DNA of 64,000 nt from Incurvaria masculella (taxonomy: Eukaryota; Arthropoda; Insecta; Lepidoptera; Incurvariidae). Positions 10,700-22,721 of the stretch are shown piece by piece. The stretch's first letter is position 1; each line of letters begins with the position of its first letter. The stretch is from the NCBI GenBank assembly GCA_946894095.1, contig OX335641.1, forward strand, positions 638,501 through 702,500. Reading direction: 5' to 3'. The notes beneath the pieces are model-generated. The model worked only from the letters and a program-made list of their open reading frames with translations. It was not told where the DNA came from and made no database searches. The translations under genes were made by a program, and so were the position numbers.

Positions 10700-12105
10700 A
10701 TTCTATCAATCCTTTTCATATGTAATAGTTTATGCGTGACGCGCTTACTGAGGGAGGGGATGACCTCTCTGGCCTGCCTGCAGTCTACCAGAACTTTTCA
10801 TGCGGTATTGTATTGCATCTTTGTTCTTTCCTGAAACCAGTTTTTAATTTGGCTGAAGGGTAAAGGTACAATGGGTTCTGGACCTGTCGGTACTGTGCTG
10901 GGTCCTCTTTTGGCCAGTTCGTCTACCAGTGAACCACTGTGTCCCTATATCCATTGTAGAATTGTTCGGTTGTTTTTTGCAACTTATTCCAGGGCATAAT
11001 GATTATATTATTACTCCTACACGTTCAGTACAGCCCCTAGTTTACTTTTCTGTTTTTTAGTGCATATAGAACGCACACTCTGTTTTTAATCTGGTAGTCA
11101 CACATATTTCTGTTTTTTTTAGTTCTGCCACCTTGATAATGCCCATGCATTCTGCCTGGAATATGGAGTTGAGAGCGCCTAGGGTTGTTGAGATGTTGAT
11201 GTTCACATCCCGGTAGAAGGCACCTGCCCCAGTTCCTTTCTCTGTCATTGATCTATCTGTATAGATTCTAATTTCCTTCACCCCAGATTGGTCAGTGTCT
11301 CCTTCAATTAGTTGGATGTCATAGTGTTTCACAAAGATGTGGTTTATAGGAATTCTGTCACTTATTGCTGCGAGCATGGGTTGGTCCTTCAAGGCCTCTT
11401 CCATGATCCGTGTATGTGGAGTTCGATAGCTTTGTTTCCACAATCCTGCAGCTCTTAGCTTGAAAGCTGACATGGCTGCTTCCTGCTGTACGTGTAGGTG
11501 TAAGGGTTGCAGGTTGAACATGACTCCCAGTGCCTGCGTGGGGGTTGTACGCATGTAGCCTGTCGTGGCTACACATGCGAGGCGTTGGAAACTTTGTAAT
11601 TTAGCCTTCACGGTGATCAGATCTGTTATTGGCCACAATGCTATTGCTCCATATGCTATAATTGCGCGGATTACAGCAGTATGCAGCAAGCGTGTTATAG
11701 GGGGTTTTAGGCCCCAGCTCTTCCCTAGCATTCTCTTGTATTGCCAGAAAGATATCCACACCTTCTATATACAAAATAAACACGTCAAAGTGTTTGTTCT
11801 AGTTCAGCTTACCCTCAAGGATTACTCCCAGGTATTTGACTTCAGTTGAGATTTCTAATTTTGTACCAAAGTACCTCGGCAGGTCCATGTCTGCTAACTT
11901 TCTCTTGTTCAGAACTAGTTCTGTCTTGTTTGGATTTACTAAGAGTCTGTTCTATCCACACCGGTCTTCCACGATTCTTAGGGCTGATCTCATAATATTA
12001 CAAAGTAGTTTTTTCTGATTTGCCGCTGATCAAAATCGTGATGTCATCGGCGTGCACCACAGTTGTATAGCCACATTCGTTCAGGCGCTTGAGGTCCCAT
12101 CCTTG
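10700..12105 (-). pseudogene. LINE fragment A: reverse transcriptase end plus RNase H
   Basis: Read leftward. At 12054-12043 the coding strand gives HADD, the YADD catalytic box of reverse transcriptase with a Tyr-to-His change. After frame breaks, a 234-codon block (11761-11057) covers the end of the reverse transcriptase and the start of RNase H: IYTD at residues 166-169 (normally followed by GS, here RS) and AEC with the catalytic Glu near 204. The remainder (10725-10990) matches the C-terminal part of copy B. The order RT, RNase H, zinc-knuckle fits the I/R1/LOA-type insect LINEs; the exact clade cannot be fixed by eye. It is 5'-truncated, with several frameshifts, and inactive. Confidence 0.7.
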
Positions 12106-12121
12106 TTAGTTAGTAAGTTAG

Positions 12122-13160
12122 TTGGGCAAAATATTTTCCGCGCTAAGTCTTCTTCACAGAGAGGCCATTCTGCGTAACAAAAGTGACTATGTGAGCCATC
12201 CAAGCTCGTCCCGGAAGCCCAGCATACCCTTTACATTCCCACACGCCTCTGTAAGGGATCCCAGTGCTCCCAGAGTCTGCGCCCGTTGGTCGGTCACACT
12301 CTTGCACTCCAACAGTACATGGGCGGTTGTTTCCGTTGTCTCCATGCAGCCACGACATAGAGGGCTGTCCGTTACCCCCAGGTTAAGGAGGTGTTTGTTG
12401 AGTAAACCATGTCCTGTCATTGTTTCCGCCATTGTGCGTGGATCATTTCTATTCAGATGCAAAAGCTTGTGCGTGAGTCGCTTATTGAGGGATGAGATGA
12501 CCTCTCTAGCCTTCCTGCAATCTACCAGGTGTTTCCATCCTGTATTGTGAAGCATCTTTCTATCCTCTAGCCAGTTTTTAAATTGACTAAGTTGTATAGG
12601 CACGCACTATCGGTTCTGGGCCCGTTAGTACTGTACTGGATCCTCTTTTGGCCATTTCATCTGCAGCGTCATTCCCCACAGAGCCACTGTGTTCTCTTAT
12701 CCACTGCAGAGTTACATGATTGTTTTTCGCTACTTCGTCTAGGGCGCAATGACATTCTAGAATTAAGCCCGAGATAACTTTGTTGTTTTTCAGTGCGTTT
12801 AATCAAATCAAATCAAATCAAATCAAATCCTTTATTTACTTTTTTGGCCATACAGCATAGTAAATAGTATTTAAGATAAATAAATAATTTAAGTATTTCA
12901 ACATAGAAATAAAATTTTCAAACAGAAAATTTTAAACACATGAAATTAACAGTACATTTAGTATAGATGCGCTATCTGAGATAATTCTAATCTGATAGTC
13001 ATGCATCTTTCTGGTTTTGATTGCCTCTGCGGCTCGAGTTATTCCCACACATTCTGCCTAAAATATGGTGTTAAAGGCGCCTAGGGTTGTTGAGATGTTA
13101 ATGTTCGCATCTCGGGAGAAGACACCCGCTCCAGTTCCCGACTTTGTTTTGATCTATAGT
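12122..13160 (-). pseudogene. LINE fragment B: RNase H and C-terminal zinc motif
   Basis: A second copy of the same family, in the same orientation. The open part (12603-12187, 138 codons) contains MTGHGLLNKHLLNLG and a C-x2-C-x8-H-x4-C motif (residues 83, 86, 95, 100), the C-terminal zinc-knuckle found after RNase H in these LINEs. The 5' part (12970-13160) matches the start of the RNase H region of copy A but is out of frame. It is split at 12795-12960 by a small retroelement 3' end. The shared segments of A, B and C lie in one direction, so the locus may be a tandem array of truncated insertions or a local duplication. Confidence 0.65.
12795..12960 (-). mobile_element. Truncated retroelement 3' end with AATCA repeats
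   Basis: Starts with five tandem copies of AATCA (12795-12819 region) followed by 'aaatcctttatttactttttt', then about 130 bp of AT-rich sequence. It interrupts sequence that is continuous in LINE copies A and C. Read on the minus strand it ends in a short microsatellite, the usual tail of a truncated LINE or SINE insertion. Confidence 0.5.
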
Positions 13161-13388
13161 TTAGTGCAATTTTATAGAGACCCAGCCATGAGAGCCCCAG
13201 CACCCTTCGAGAATGACCGCCAAATTGTCCGCACACAGTCGCGGACAGTTAGACCTCATATCTGAGGGCCCGTACACTATCCGCAACCTGTGGACGCGTT
13301 CGGTGACAGATGCCAATGCCACCGCCAATATCATACTCTCGTCGAATGCTGGTTGCACTTCGAGACGTCGGGAAATGCACGTAACACA
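13161..13388. other. Unassigned insert between LINE copies
   Basis: GC-richer 230-bp segment absent from copies A and C at this point. Open on both strands for about 65 codons, with no recognised family. Confidence 0.35.
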
Positions 13389-14060
13389 GGGAGGCCATTG
13401 TGCGTAACAAAAGAGACTCTGTGAGCTATCCCAGCTGATCCCAGAAGTGCAGCATACCCTTTAAATTCTCATAGGCCTCTGTTAGGGATCCACACTCCAA
13501 CAGTACATGGGAGGTTCTTTCCGTTGTGTCTATGCAGCCACCACATAGAGGGCTGTCAGTAACCCCCCAAACTGTCGAGGTGTTTGTTGAGCGAATAATG
13601 TTTTATTATCGTTCCCACCATTGTGCGTTGATCATTCCTTTTCAGATGCAATAGCTTGTGCGTGAAGTGCTTATTGAGGGATGGGACGACCTCTGGCCTG
13701 CCTGCAGCCTACCAAGCATTTCCATCCGGTAGTATGAAGCATCTTAGTTCTATCCTGTAGCCAGTTTTTGAATTGAATGAGGGGTATAGTCTCTATCGGT
13801 TCTGGATCCGTTATACAGTACTGGGTCCTTTTTAGGCCATTTCGTCTGCAGCGTTATTGCCTAAGGAGCCACTGTGTCCTCTTATTTACTGCAGAGTTAC
13901 ATGATTGTTTCTCGCTACTTATTCTAGGGCGCAATAACATTCTAGAATTAGGCCCGAGTTAAATTTGTTATTTAATACAGATGTGCTGTCTGAGATCATT
14001 CATATCTGTTTTTTGATTTCCTCTGTAGCTCGAGTTATTCCCACGAATTCTGCCTGAATA
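13389..14060 (-). pseudogene. LINE fragment C: C-terminal region, third copy
   Basis: Matches copy B from its 3' untranslated part through the RNase H region: both share the segments around 'aggccatt.tgcgtaacaaaag', 'ctccaacagtacatggg' and 'tattgagggatg'. Heavily mutated, with no open frame longer than about 60 codons. It confirms that this is one repeated family. Confidence 0.6.
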
Positions 14061-14879
14061 GATATTTATGGCTCATACCATACCTGCATTCATGACATAG
14101 CCCTCTACACCACATTAAAATTAGGTGGCATGCCAGGACATTTTTATATTGCGCTTGCATTTTTGCATTATTTATACTTAGGCTTCAGTGCAGCATCTCT
14201 GGCTACCGTTAATGTTATTACTAAAGATGTATCCGTCTTCTTTCTTCATATCTCATTAACTAAGGACAGACATATCTTAATAAAGTCATTAACGTTAACC
14301 AGCGATGGTGCACTCCAGCCTTACTGTGCTGTATGTATATTAACAATACTAATGTGTTGCAATTCACAGGTGGAGGGGACAAGATGGTTCCGGCAATTTC
14401 GGAATTATCATGCTGGGTGACGAACCTGTTTTTTTATTCTTTTAAAATTTAGCTAGTTACAAAATCACAGAAAAGAAGAACTGTTTCAAAACTTATCTGG
14501 ATATTCTACTGGAATACATCACAGGCTGGCTCTACACGATTACAGGTCGACTCATTTTTTTTAATTAATCGAACAGAAATACATTGTGCCACATGTACGT
14601 GTTTCTATCCACGCTTATACTTAGCAAGGAACATGTAGCCGTGGTACATTTATTTATACATACTATACAATTATGGGTTTTCTTCACTGTTTTGCGGACT
14701 ATTGCTGAGCTATCGAGATTGAACTTTCATATTTGAACAATGGAATATTATAGTGGAATCGGTTTCCAGCTACAATATATTCCAAAGATGTTATTCGAGC
14801 ACAGGCTACATCTTCCTCAGCACTGAACCGCTTGGTTTGTAAACCTGACTACTCTGCCAACAAACATTGTATCCTAATA
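14061..14879. other. Non-coding stretch before the satellite
   Basis: AT-rich; one 96-codon open frame (14130-14420 plus) without recognised similarity. No repeat unit of the neighbouring array is visible until about 14880. Confidence 0.45.
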
Positions 14880-15382
14880 GAGCACTATATTGAACTGGAT
14901 GTTCTTTGATCATTGCTACATTAAATTGTATGTTTGGGGATGGATTAGATTGAACTCCCTATTTTACGAGCTGTTAATGGAGTCCCATCTATTTTAACTG
15001 TACTATTTGAGTCCATTAATTTTCAGTGTATGTTATTTGAGAATGGCTACATTGAACTGGATTTTATTTGATCACGGCAAAATTAAAATGGGTGTTTTTT
15101 TATCATGGGTATGTTGAACTGGATATTATTAATGCACAGCTACATTGAACTAGTTTTCTTTTAAACACGGCTACGTAGAGATGGATGTATTTTGAGCATA
15201 GCTGCATTGAGATGGATGTTATTTGAGCACACAGCTTCATTGACATGGATGTTATTTGTTCACAGCTACATTGAACAGGATGTCATTAATGAACAGCTAC
15301 ATTGAACTGATTTTCTTTTAAGCACGGCTACATTGAGATAGATTTTATTTGAGTACGATTACATTGAGATGGATGTTATTTG

Positions 15383-16313
15383 AGCACACAGCTACATTGA
15401 ACTGATTTTCTTTAAGGCATGGCTACATTGAGTTAGATTTTATTTGAGTACGATAACATTGAGATGGATGTTATTTGAACTCACAGCTACATTGAACTGG
15501 TTTTCTTTTAAGCACGGCTACGTTGAGATGGATTTTATTTGAGTACGATTACATTGAGATGTATGTTATTTGAGCAATTACATTGAGATAGATGTTATTT
15601 GAGCACTCAGCTACATTGAACTGATTTTCTTTAAGGCACGGCTACATTGATATAGATTGACTTGAGTACGATTACATTGAGATGGATATTAATTGAGCAC
15701 ACAGCTACATTGAACTGATTTTCCTTAAGGCACGGCTATATCGAGATGGATTCTGATTGAGCACACAGCTACATTGAACTGATTTTTTAAGGCACGGTTA
15801 CATTGATATGGATTCTATTTGAGTACGATTACATTGAGATGGATTCTAATTGAGCACACAGCTACATTGAACTGATTTTCTTTTAAGCACATCCACATTG
15901 AGATGGATTTTATTTGAGTACGATTGCATTGAGATGAATGTTATTTGAGCACACAGCTACATTGAACTGATTTTCTTGAAGGCACGGCTACATTGAGATG
16001 GATATTTTTTGAGTACGACTACATTGAGATGGATGTTATTTGAGCTCACAGCTACATTGAACTGATTTTCTTTTAAGCACGGCTTTGTTGAGATGGATTT
16101 TATTTGAGTACGATTACATTGAGATGGAGATTAATTGAGCACGCAGCTACATTGAACTGGATTAATTTTAAGCACGGCTACATTGAGATGGATTTTATTT
16201 CAGTACGATTACATTGAGATGTATGTTATCTGAGCAATTACATTGAGATAGATGTTATTTGAGCACTCAGCTACATTGAACTGATTTTCTTTAAGGCACG
16301 GCTACATTGAGAT
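15383..16313 (+). repeat. Segmental repeat block, partner at +3647
   Basis: About 930 bp reappear at 19030-19960 with a constant offset of 3,647 bp, including rare variants such as 'ggcatggctacattgagttag', 'ggctatatcgagatgg' and 'ggctttgttgagatgg'. At least one difference is visible (cacatccac at 15889 against cacagccac at 19536). The match ends where one copy reads gatggattttattt and the other gatagattgactt. Confidence 0.8.
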
Positions 16314-16719
16314 GGATTTTATTTGAGTACGATTACATTAAGATGGATATTAATTGAGCACGCAGCTACATTGAACTGGATTGATTTTAAGCACGGCTAC
16401 ATTGAGATGGATTTTATTTCAGTACGATTACATTGAGATGTATGTTATTTGAGCAATTACATTGGGATAGATGTTATTGGAGCATTCAGCTACATTGAAC
16501 TGATTTTCTTTAAGGCACGGCTACAGTGAGATGGATCTTATTTGAGCATACAGCTACATTGAACTGATTTTTTTAAGGCACGGCTACATTGAGATGGATA
16601 TTATTTTGGTACGATTACATTAAGATGGATGTTAATTGAGCACACAGCTACACATTGAACTGGATTTATTTTAAGCACGGCTACATTGAGATTGATTTTA
16701 TTTGAGTACGATTACATTG

Positions 16720-18290
16720 AGATGGATATTAATTGAGCACGCAGCTACATTGAACTGGATTGATTTTAAGCACGGCTACATTGAGATGGATTTTATTTGA
16801 GTACGATTACATTGAGATGTATGTTATCTGAGCAATTACATTGAGATAGATGTTATTTGAGCACTTAGCTACATTGAACTGGATTGATTTTAAGCACGGC
16901 TACATTGAGATGGATTTTATTTCAGTACGATTACATTGAGATGGATTTTATTGGAGTACGATTACATTGAGATGGATGTTATTCGAGCACACAGCTACAT
17001 TGAACTGATTTTCTTTAAGGCACGGCTACATGGAGATGGATTTTATTCGAGTACGATTACATTGAGATGGATATTAATTGAGCACGCAGCTACATTGAAC
17101 TGGATTGATTTTAAGCACGGCTACATTGAGATGGATTTTATTTGAGTACGATTACATTAAGATGGATATTAATTGAGCATGCAGCTACATTGAACTGGAT
17201 TGATTTTAAGCACGGCTACATTGAGATGGATTTTATTTCAGTACGATTACATTGAGATGTATGTTATTTGAGCAATTACATTGGGATAGATGTAATTTGA
17301 GCACTCAGCTACATTGAACTGATTTTCTTTAAGGCACGGCTACATTGAACTGGATTGATTTTAAGCACGGCTACATTGAGATGGATTTTATTTGAGTACG
17401 ATTACATTAAGATGGATATTAATTGAGCACGCAGCTACATTGAACTGGATTGATTTTAAGCACGGCTACATTGAGATGGATTTTATTTCAGTACGATTAC
17501 ATTGAGATGGATATTAATTGAGCACGCAGCTACATTGAACTGGATTGATTTTAAGCACGGCTACATTGAGATGGATTTTATTTGAGTACGATTACATTGA
17601 GATGTATGTTATCTGAGCAATTACATTGAGATAGATGTTATTTGAGCACTTAGCTACATTGAACTGGATTGATTTTAAGCACGGCTACATTGAGATGGAT
17701 TTTATTTCAGTACGATTACATTGAGATGGATTTTATTGGAGTACGATTACTTTGAGATGGATGTTATTCGAGCACACAGCTACATTGAACTGATTTTCTT
17801 TAAGGCACGGCTACATGGAGATGGATTTTATTCGAGTACGATTACATTGAAATGGATATTAATTGAGCACGCAGGTACATTGAACTGGATTGATTTTAAG
17901 CACGGCTACATTGAGATGGATTTTATTTGAGTACGATTACATTAAGATGGATATTAATTGAGCATGCAGCTACATTGAACTGGATTGATTTTAAGCACGG
18001 CTACATTGAGATGGATTTTATTTCAGTACGATTACATTGAGATGTATGTTATTTGAGCAATTACATTGGGATAGATGTAATTTGAGCACTCAGCTACATT
18101 GAACTGATTTTCTTTAAGGCACGGCTACATTGAACTGGATTGATTTTAAGCACGGCTACATTGAGATGGATTTTATTTGAGTACGATTACATTAAGATGG
18201 ATATTAATTGAGCACGCAGCTACATTGAACTGGATTGATTTTAAGCACGGCTACATTGAGATGGATTTTATTTCAGTACGATTACATTGA
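16720..18290 (+). repeat. Adjacent 785-bp tandem duplication inside the array
   Basis: The sequence 16720-17505 is followed directly by a copy with a 785-bp offset (for example gatgtatgttatctgagc at 16816 and 17601, and the 'ggagtacgattac' unit at 16936 and 17721). A few substitutions separate them (attgagatgg against tttgagatgg near 17750). The match ends near 17510/18295. Confidence 0.75.
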
Positions 18291-19029
18291 GATGTATGTT
18301 ATTTGAGCAATTACATTAGGATAGATGTTATTGGAGCATTCAGCTACATTGAACTGATTTTCTTTAAGGCACGGCTACAGTGAGATGGATCTTATTTGAG
18401 CATACAGCTACATTGAACTGATTTTTTTAAGGCACGGCTACATTGAGATGGATATTATTTTGGTACGATTACATTAAGATGGATGTTAATTGAGCACACA
18501 GCTACACATTGAACTGGATTTATTTTAAGCACGGCTACATTGAGATTGATTTTATTTGAGTACGATTACATTGAGATGGATATTAATTGAGCACGCAGCT
18601 ACATTGAACTGGATTGATTTTAAGCACGGCTACATTGAGATGGATTTTATTTGAGTACGATTACATTGAGATGTATGTTATCTGAGCAATTACATTGAGA
18701 TAGATGTTATTTGAGCACTCAGCTACATTGAACTGGATTGATTTTAAGCACGGCTACATTGAGATGGATTTTATTTCAGTACGATTACATTGAGATGGAT
18801 TTTATTGGAGTACGATTACATTGAGATGGATGTTATTCGAGCACACAGCTTGATTGAACTGATTTTCTTTAAAGCACGGCTACATGTAGATGGATTTTAT
18901 TTGAGTATGATGACATTGAGATGGATAGTAATTGAGCACGCAGCTACATTGAACTGGATTAATTTTAAGCACGGCTACATTGAGATGGATTTTATTTGAG
19001 TACGATTACGTTGAGATGGATGTTATTTG

Positions 19030-19960
19030 AGCACACAGCTACATTGAACTGATTTTCTTTAAGGCATGGCTACATTGAGTTAGATTTTATTTGAGTACGA
19101 TAACATTGAGATGGATGTTATTTGAACTCACAGCTACATTGAACTGGTTTTCTTTTAAGCACGGCTACGTTGAGATGGATTTTATTTGAGTACGATTACA
19201 TTGAGATGTATGTTATTTGAGCAATTACATTGAGATAGATGTTATTTGAGCACTCAGCTACATTGAACTGATTTTCTTTAAGGCACGGCTACATTGATAT
19301 AGATTGACTTGAGTACGATTACATTGAGATGGATATTAATTGAGCACACAGCTACATTGAACTGATTTTCCTTAAGGCACGGCTATATCGAGATGGATTC
19401 TGATTGAGCACACAGCTACATTGAACTGATTTTTTAAGGCACGGTTACATTGATATGGATTCTATTTGAGTACGATTACATTGAGATGGATTCTAATTGA
19501 GCACACAGCTACATTGAACTGATTTTCTTTTAAGCACAGCCACATTGAGATGGATTTTATTTGAGTACGATTGCATTGAGATGAATGTTATTTGAGCACA
19601 CAGCTACATTGAACTGATTTTCTTGAAGGCACGGCTACATTGAGATGGATATTTTTTGAGTACGACTACATTGAGATGGATGTTATTTGAGCTCACAGCT
19701 ACATTGAACTGATTTTCTTTTAAGCACGGCTTTGTTGAGATGGATTTTATTTGAGTACGATTACATTGAGATGGAGATTAATTGAGCACGCAGCTACATT
19801 GAACTGGATTAATTTTAAGCACGGCTACATTGAGATGGATTTTATTTCAGTACGATTACATTGAGATGTATGTTATCTGAGCAATTACATTGAGATAGAT
19901 GTTATTTGAGCACTCAGCTACATTGAACTGATTTTCTTTAAGGCACGGCTACATTGAGAT
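19030..19960 (+). repeat. Segmental repeat block, second copy of 15383-16313
   Basis: Second member of the 3,647-bp-offset pair, same orientation. It shows that kilobase-size pieces of the array have been copied over a distance and not only between neighbouring monomers. Confidence 0.8.
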
Positions 19961-20984
19961 AGATTGACTTGAGTACGATTACATTGAGATGGATATTAAT
20001 TGAGCACGCAGCTACATTGAACTGGATTGATTTTAAGCACGGCTACATTGAGATGGATTTTATTTGAGTACGATTACATTAAGATGGATATTAATTGAGC
20101 ACGCAGCTACATTGAACTGGATTGATTTTAAGCACGGCTACATTGAGATGGATTTTATTTCAGTACGATTACATTGAGATGTATGTTATTTGAGCAATTA
20201 CATTGGGATAGATGTTATTGGAGCATTCAGCTACATTGAACTGATTTTCTTTAAGGCACGGCTACAGTGAGATGGATCTTATTTGAGCATACAGCTACAT
20301 TGAACTGATTTTTTTAAGGCACGGCTACATTGAGATGGATATTATTTTGGTACGATTACATTAAGATGGATGTTAATTGAGCACACAGCTACACATTGAA
20401 CTGGATTTATTTTAAGCACGGCTACATTGAGATTGATTTTATTTGAGTACGATTACATTGAGATGGATATTAATTGAGCACGCAGCTACATTGAACTGGA
20501 TTGATTTTAAGCACGGCTACATTGAGATGGATTTTATTTGAGTACGATTACATTGAGATGTATGTTATCTGAGCAATTACATTGAGATAGATGTTATTTG
20601 AGCACTTAGCTACATTGAACTGGATTGATTTTAAGCACGGCTACATTGAGATGGATTTTATTTCAGTACGATTACATTGATATGGATTTTATTGGAGTAC
20701 GATTACATTGAGATGGATGTTATTCGAGCACACAGCTACATTGAACTGATTTTCTTTAAGGCACGGCTACATGGAGATGGATTTTATTCGAGTACGATTA
20801 CATTGAGATGGATATTAATTGAGCACGCAGCTACATTGAACTGGATTGATTTTAAGCACGGCTACATTGAGATGGATTTTATTTGAGTACGATTACATTA
20901 AGATGGATATTAATTGAGCATGCAGCTACATTGAACTGGATTGATTTTAAGCACGGCTACATTGAGATGGATTTTATTTGAGTA

Positions 20985-21675
20985 CGATTACATTGAGATG
21001 TATGTTATCTGAGCAATTACATTGAGATAGATGTTATTTGAGCACTCAGCTACATTGAACTGGATTGATTTTAAGCACGGCTACATTGAGATGGATTTTA
21101 TTTCAGTACGATTACATTGAGATGGATTTTATTGGAGTACGATTACATTGAGATGGATGTTATTCGAGCACACAGCTACATTGAACTGATTTTCTTTAAG
21201 GCACGGCTACATGGAGATGGATTTTATTTGAGTATGATTACATTGAGATGGATAGTAATTGAGCACGCAGCTACATTGAACTGGATTAATTTTAAGCACG
21301 GCTACATTGAGATGGATTTTATTTGAGTACGATTACATTGAGATGTATGTTATCTGAGCAATTACATTGAGATAGATGTTATTTGAGCACTCAGCTACAT
21401 TGAACTGGATTGATTTTAAGCACGGCTACATTGAGATGGATTTTATTTCAGTACGATTACATTGAGATGGATTTTATTGGAGTACGATTACATTGAGATG
21501 GATGTTATTCGAGCACACAGCTACATTGAACTGATTTTCTTTAAGGCACGGCTACATGGAGATGGATTTTATTTGAGTATGATTACATTGAGATGGATAG
21601 TAATTGAGCACGCAGCTACATTGAACTGGATTAATTTTAAGCACGGCTACATTGAGATGGATTTTATTTGAGTAC
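20985..21675 (+). repeat. 345-bp tandem higher-order repeat, two copies
   Basis: Two adjacent units with a 345-bp offset (gatgtatgttatctgagc at 20997 and 21342; the derived 69-codon frames at 21117 and 21462 are identical). The unit corresponds to about eleven monomers. Confidence 0.75.
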
Positions 21676-22721
21676 GATTACATTGAGATGTATGTTATTT
21701 GAGCAATTACATTGAGATAGATGTTATTTGAGCACTCAGCTACATTGAACTGATTTTCTTTAAGGCACGGCTACATTGAGATAGATTTACTTGAGTACGA
21801 TTACATTGAGATGGATATTAATTGAGCACGCAGCTACATTGAACTGGATTAATTTTAAGCACGGCTACATTGAGATGGATTTTATTTGAGTACGATTACG
21901 TTGAGATGGATGTTATTCGAGCACACGGCTACATTGAACTGATTTTCTTTAAGGCACGGCTACATGGAGATGGATTTTATTTGAGTACGATTACATTGAG
22001 ATGGATATTAATTGAGCACGCAGCTACATTGAACTGGATTGATTTTAAGCACGGCTACATTGAGATGGATTTTATTTGAGTACGATTACATTAAGATGGA
22101 TATTAATTGAGCATGCAGCTACATTGAACTGGATTGATTTTAAGCACGGCTACATTGAGATGGATTTTATTTCAGTACGATTACATTGAGATGTATGATA
22201 TTTGAGCAATTACATTGGGATAGATGTAATTTGAGCACTCAGCTACATTGAACTGATTTTCTTTAAGGCACGGCTACAGTGAGATGGATTTTATTTCAGT
22301 ACGATTACATTGAGATGGATATTAATTGAGCAGGCAGCTACATTGAACTGGATTAATTTTAAGCACGGCTACATTCAGATGGATTTACTTGAGTACGATT
22401 ACATTGAGATAGATATTAATTGAGTACGCAGCTACATTGAACTGGATTTATTTTAAGCACGGCTTCATTGGGATAGATTTTATTTCAGTACAATTACATT
22501 GAGATGGATTTTATTGGAGTACGATTACATTGAGATGGATATCAATTGAGCACGCAGCTACATTGAACTGGATTAATTTTAAGCACGGCTACATTGAGAT
22601 GGATTTTATTTGAGTACGATTACATTGAGATGTATGTTATCTGAGCAATTACGTTGAGATAGATGTTATTTGAGCACACAGCTACATTGAACTGATTTTC
22701 TTTAAGGCACGGCTACATTGA

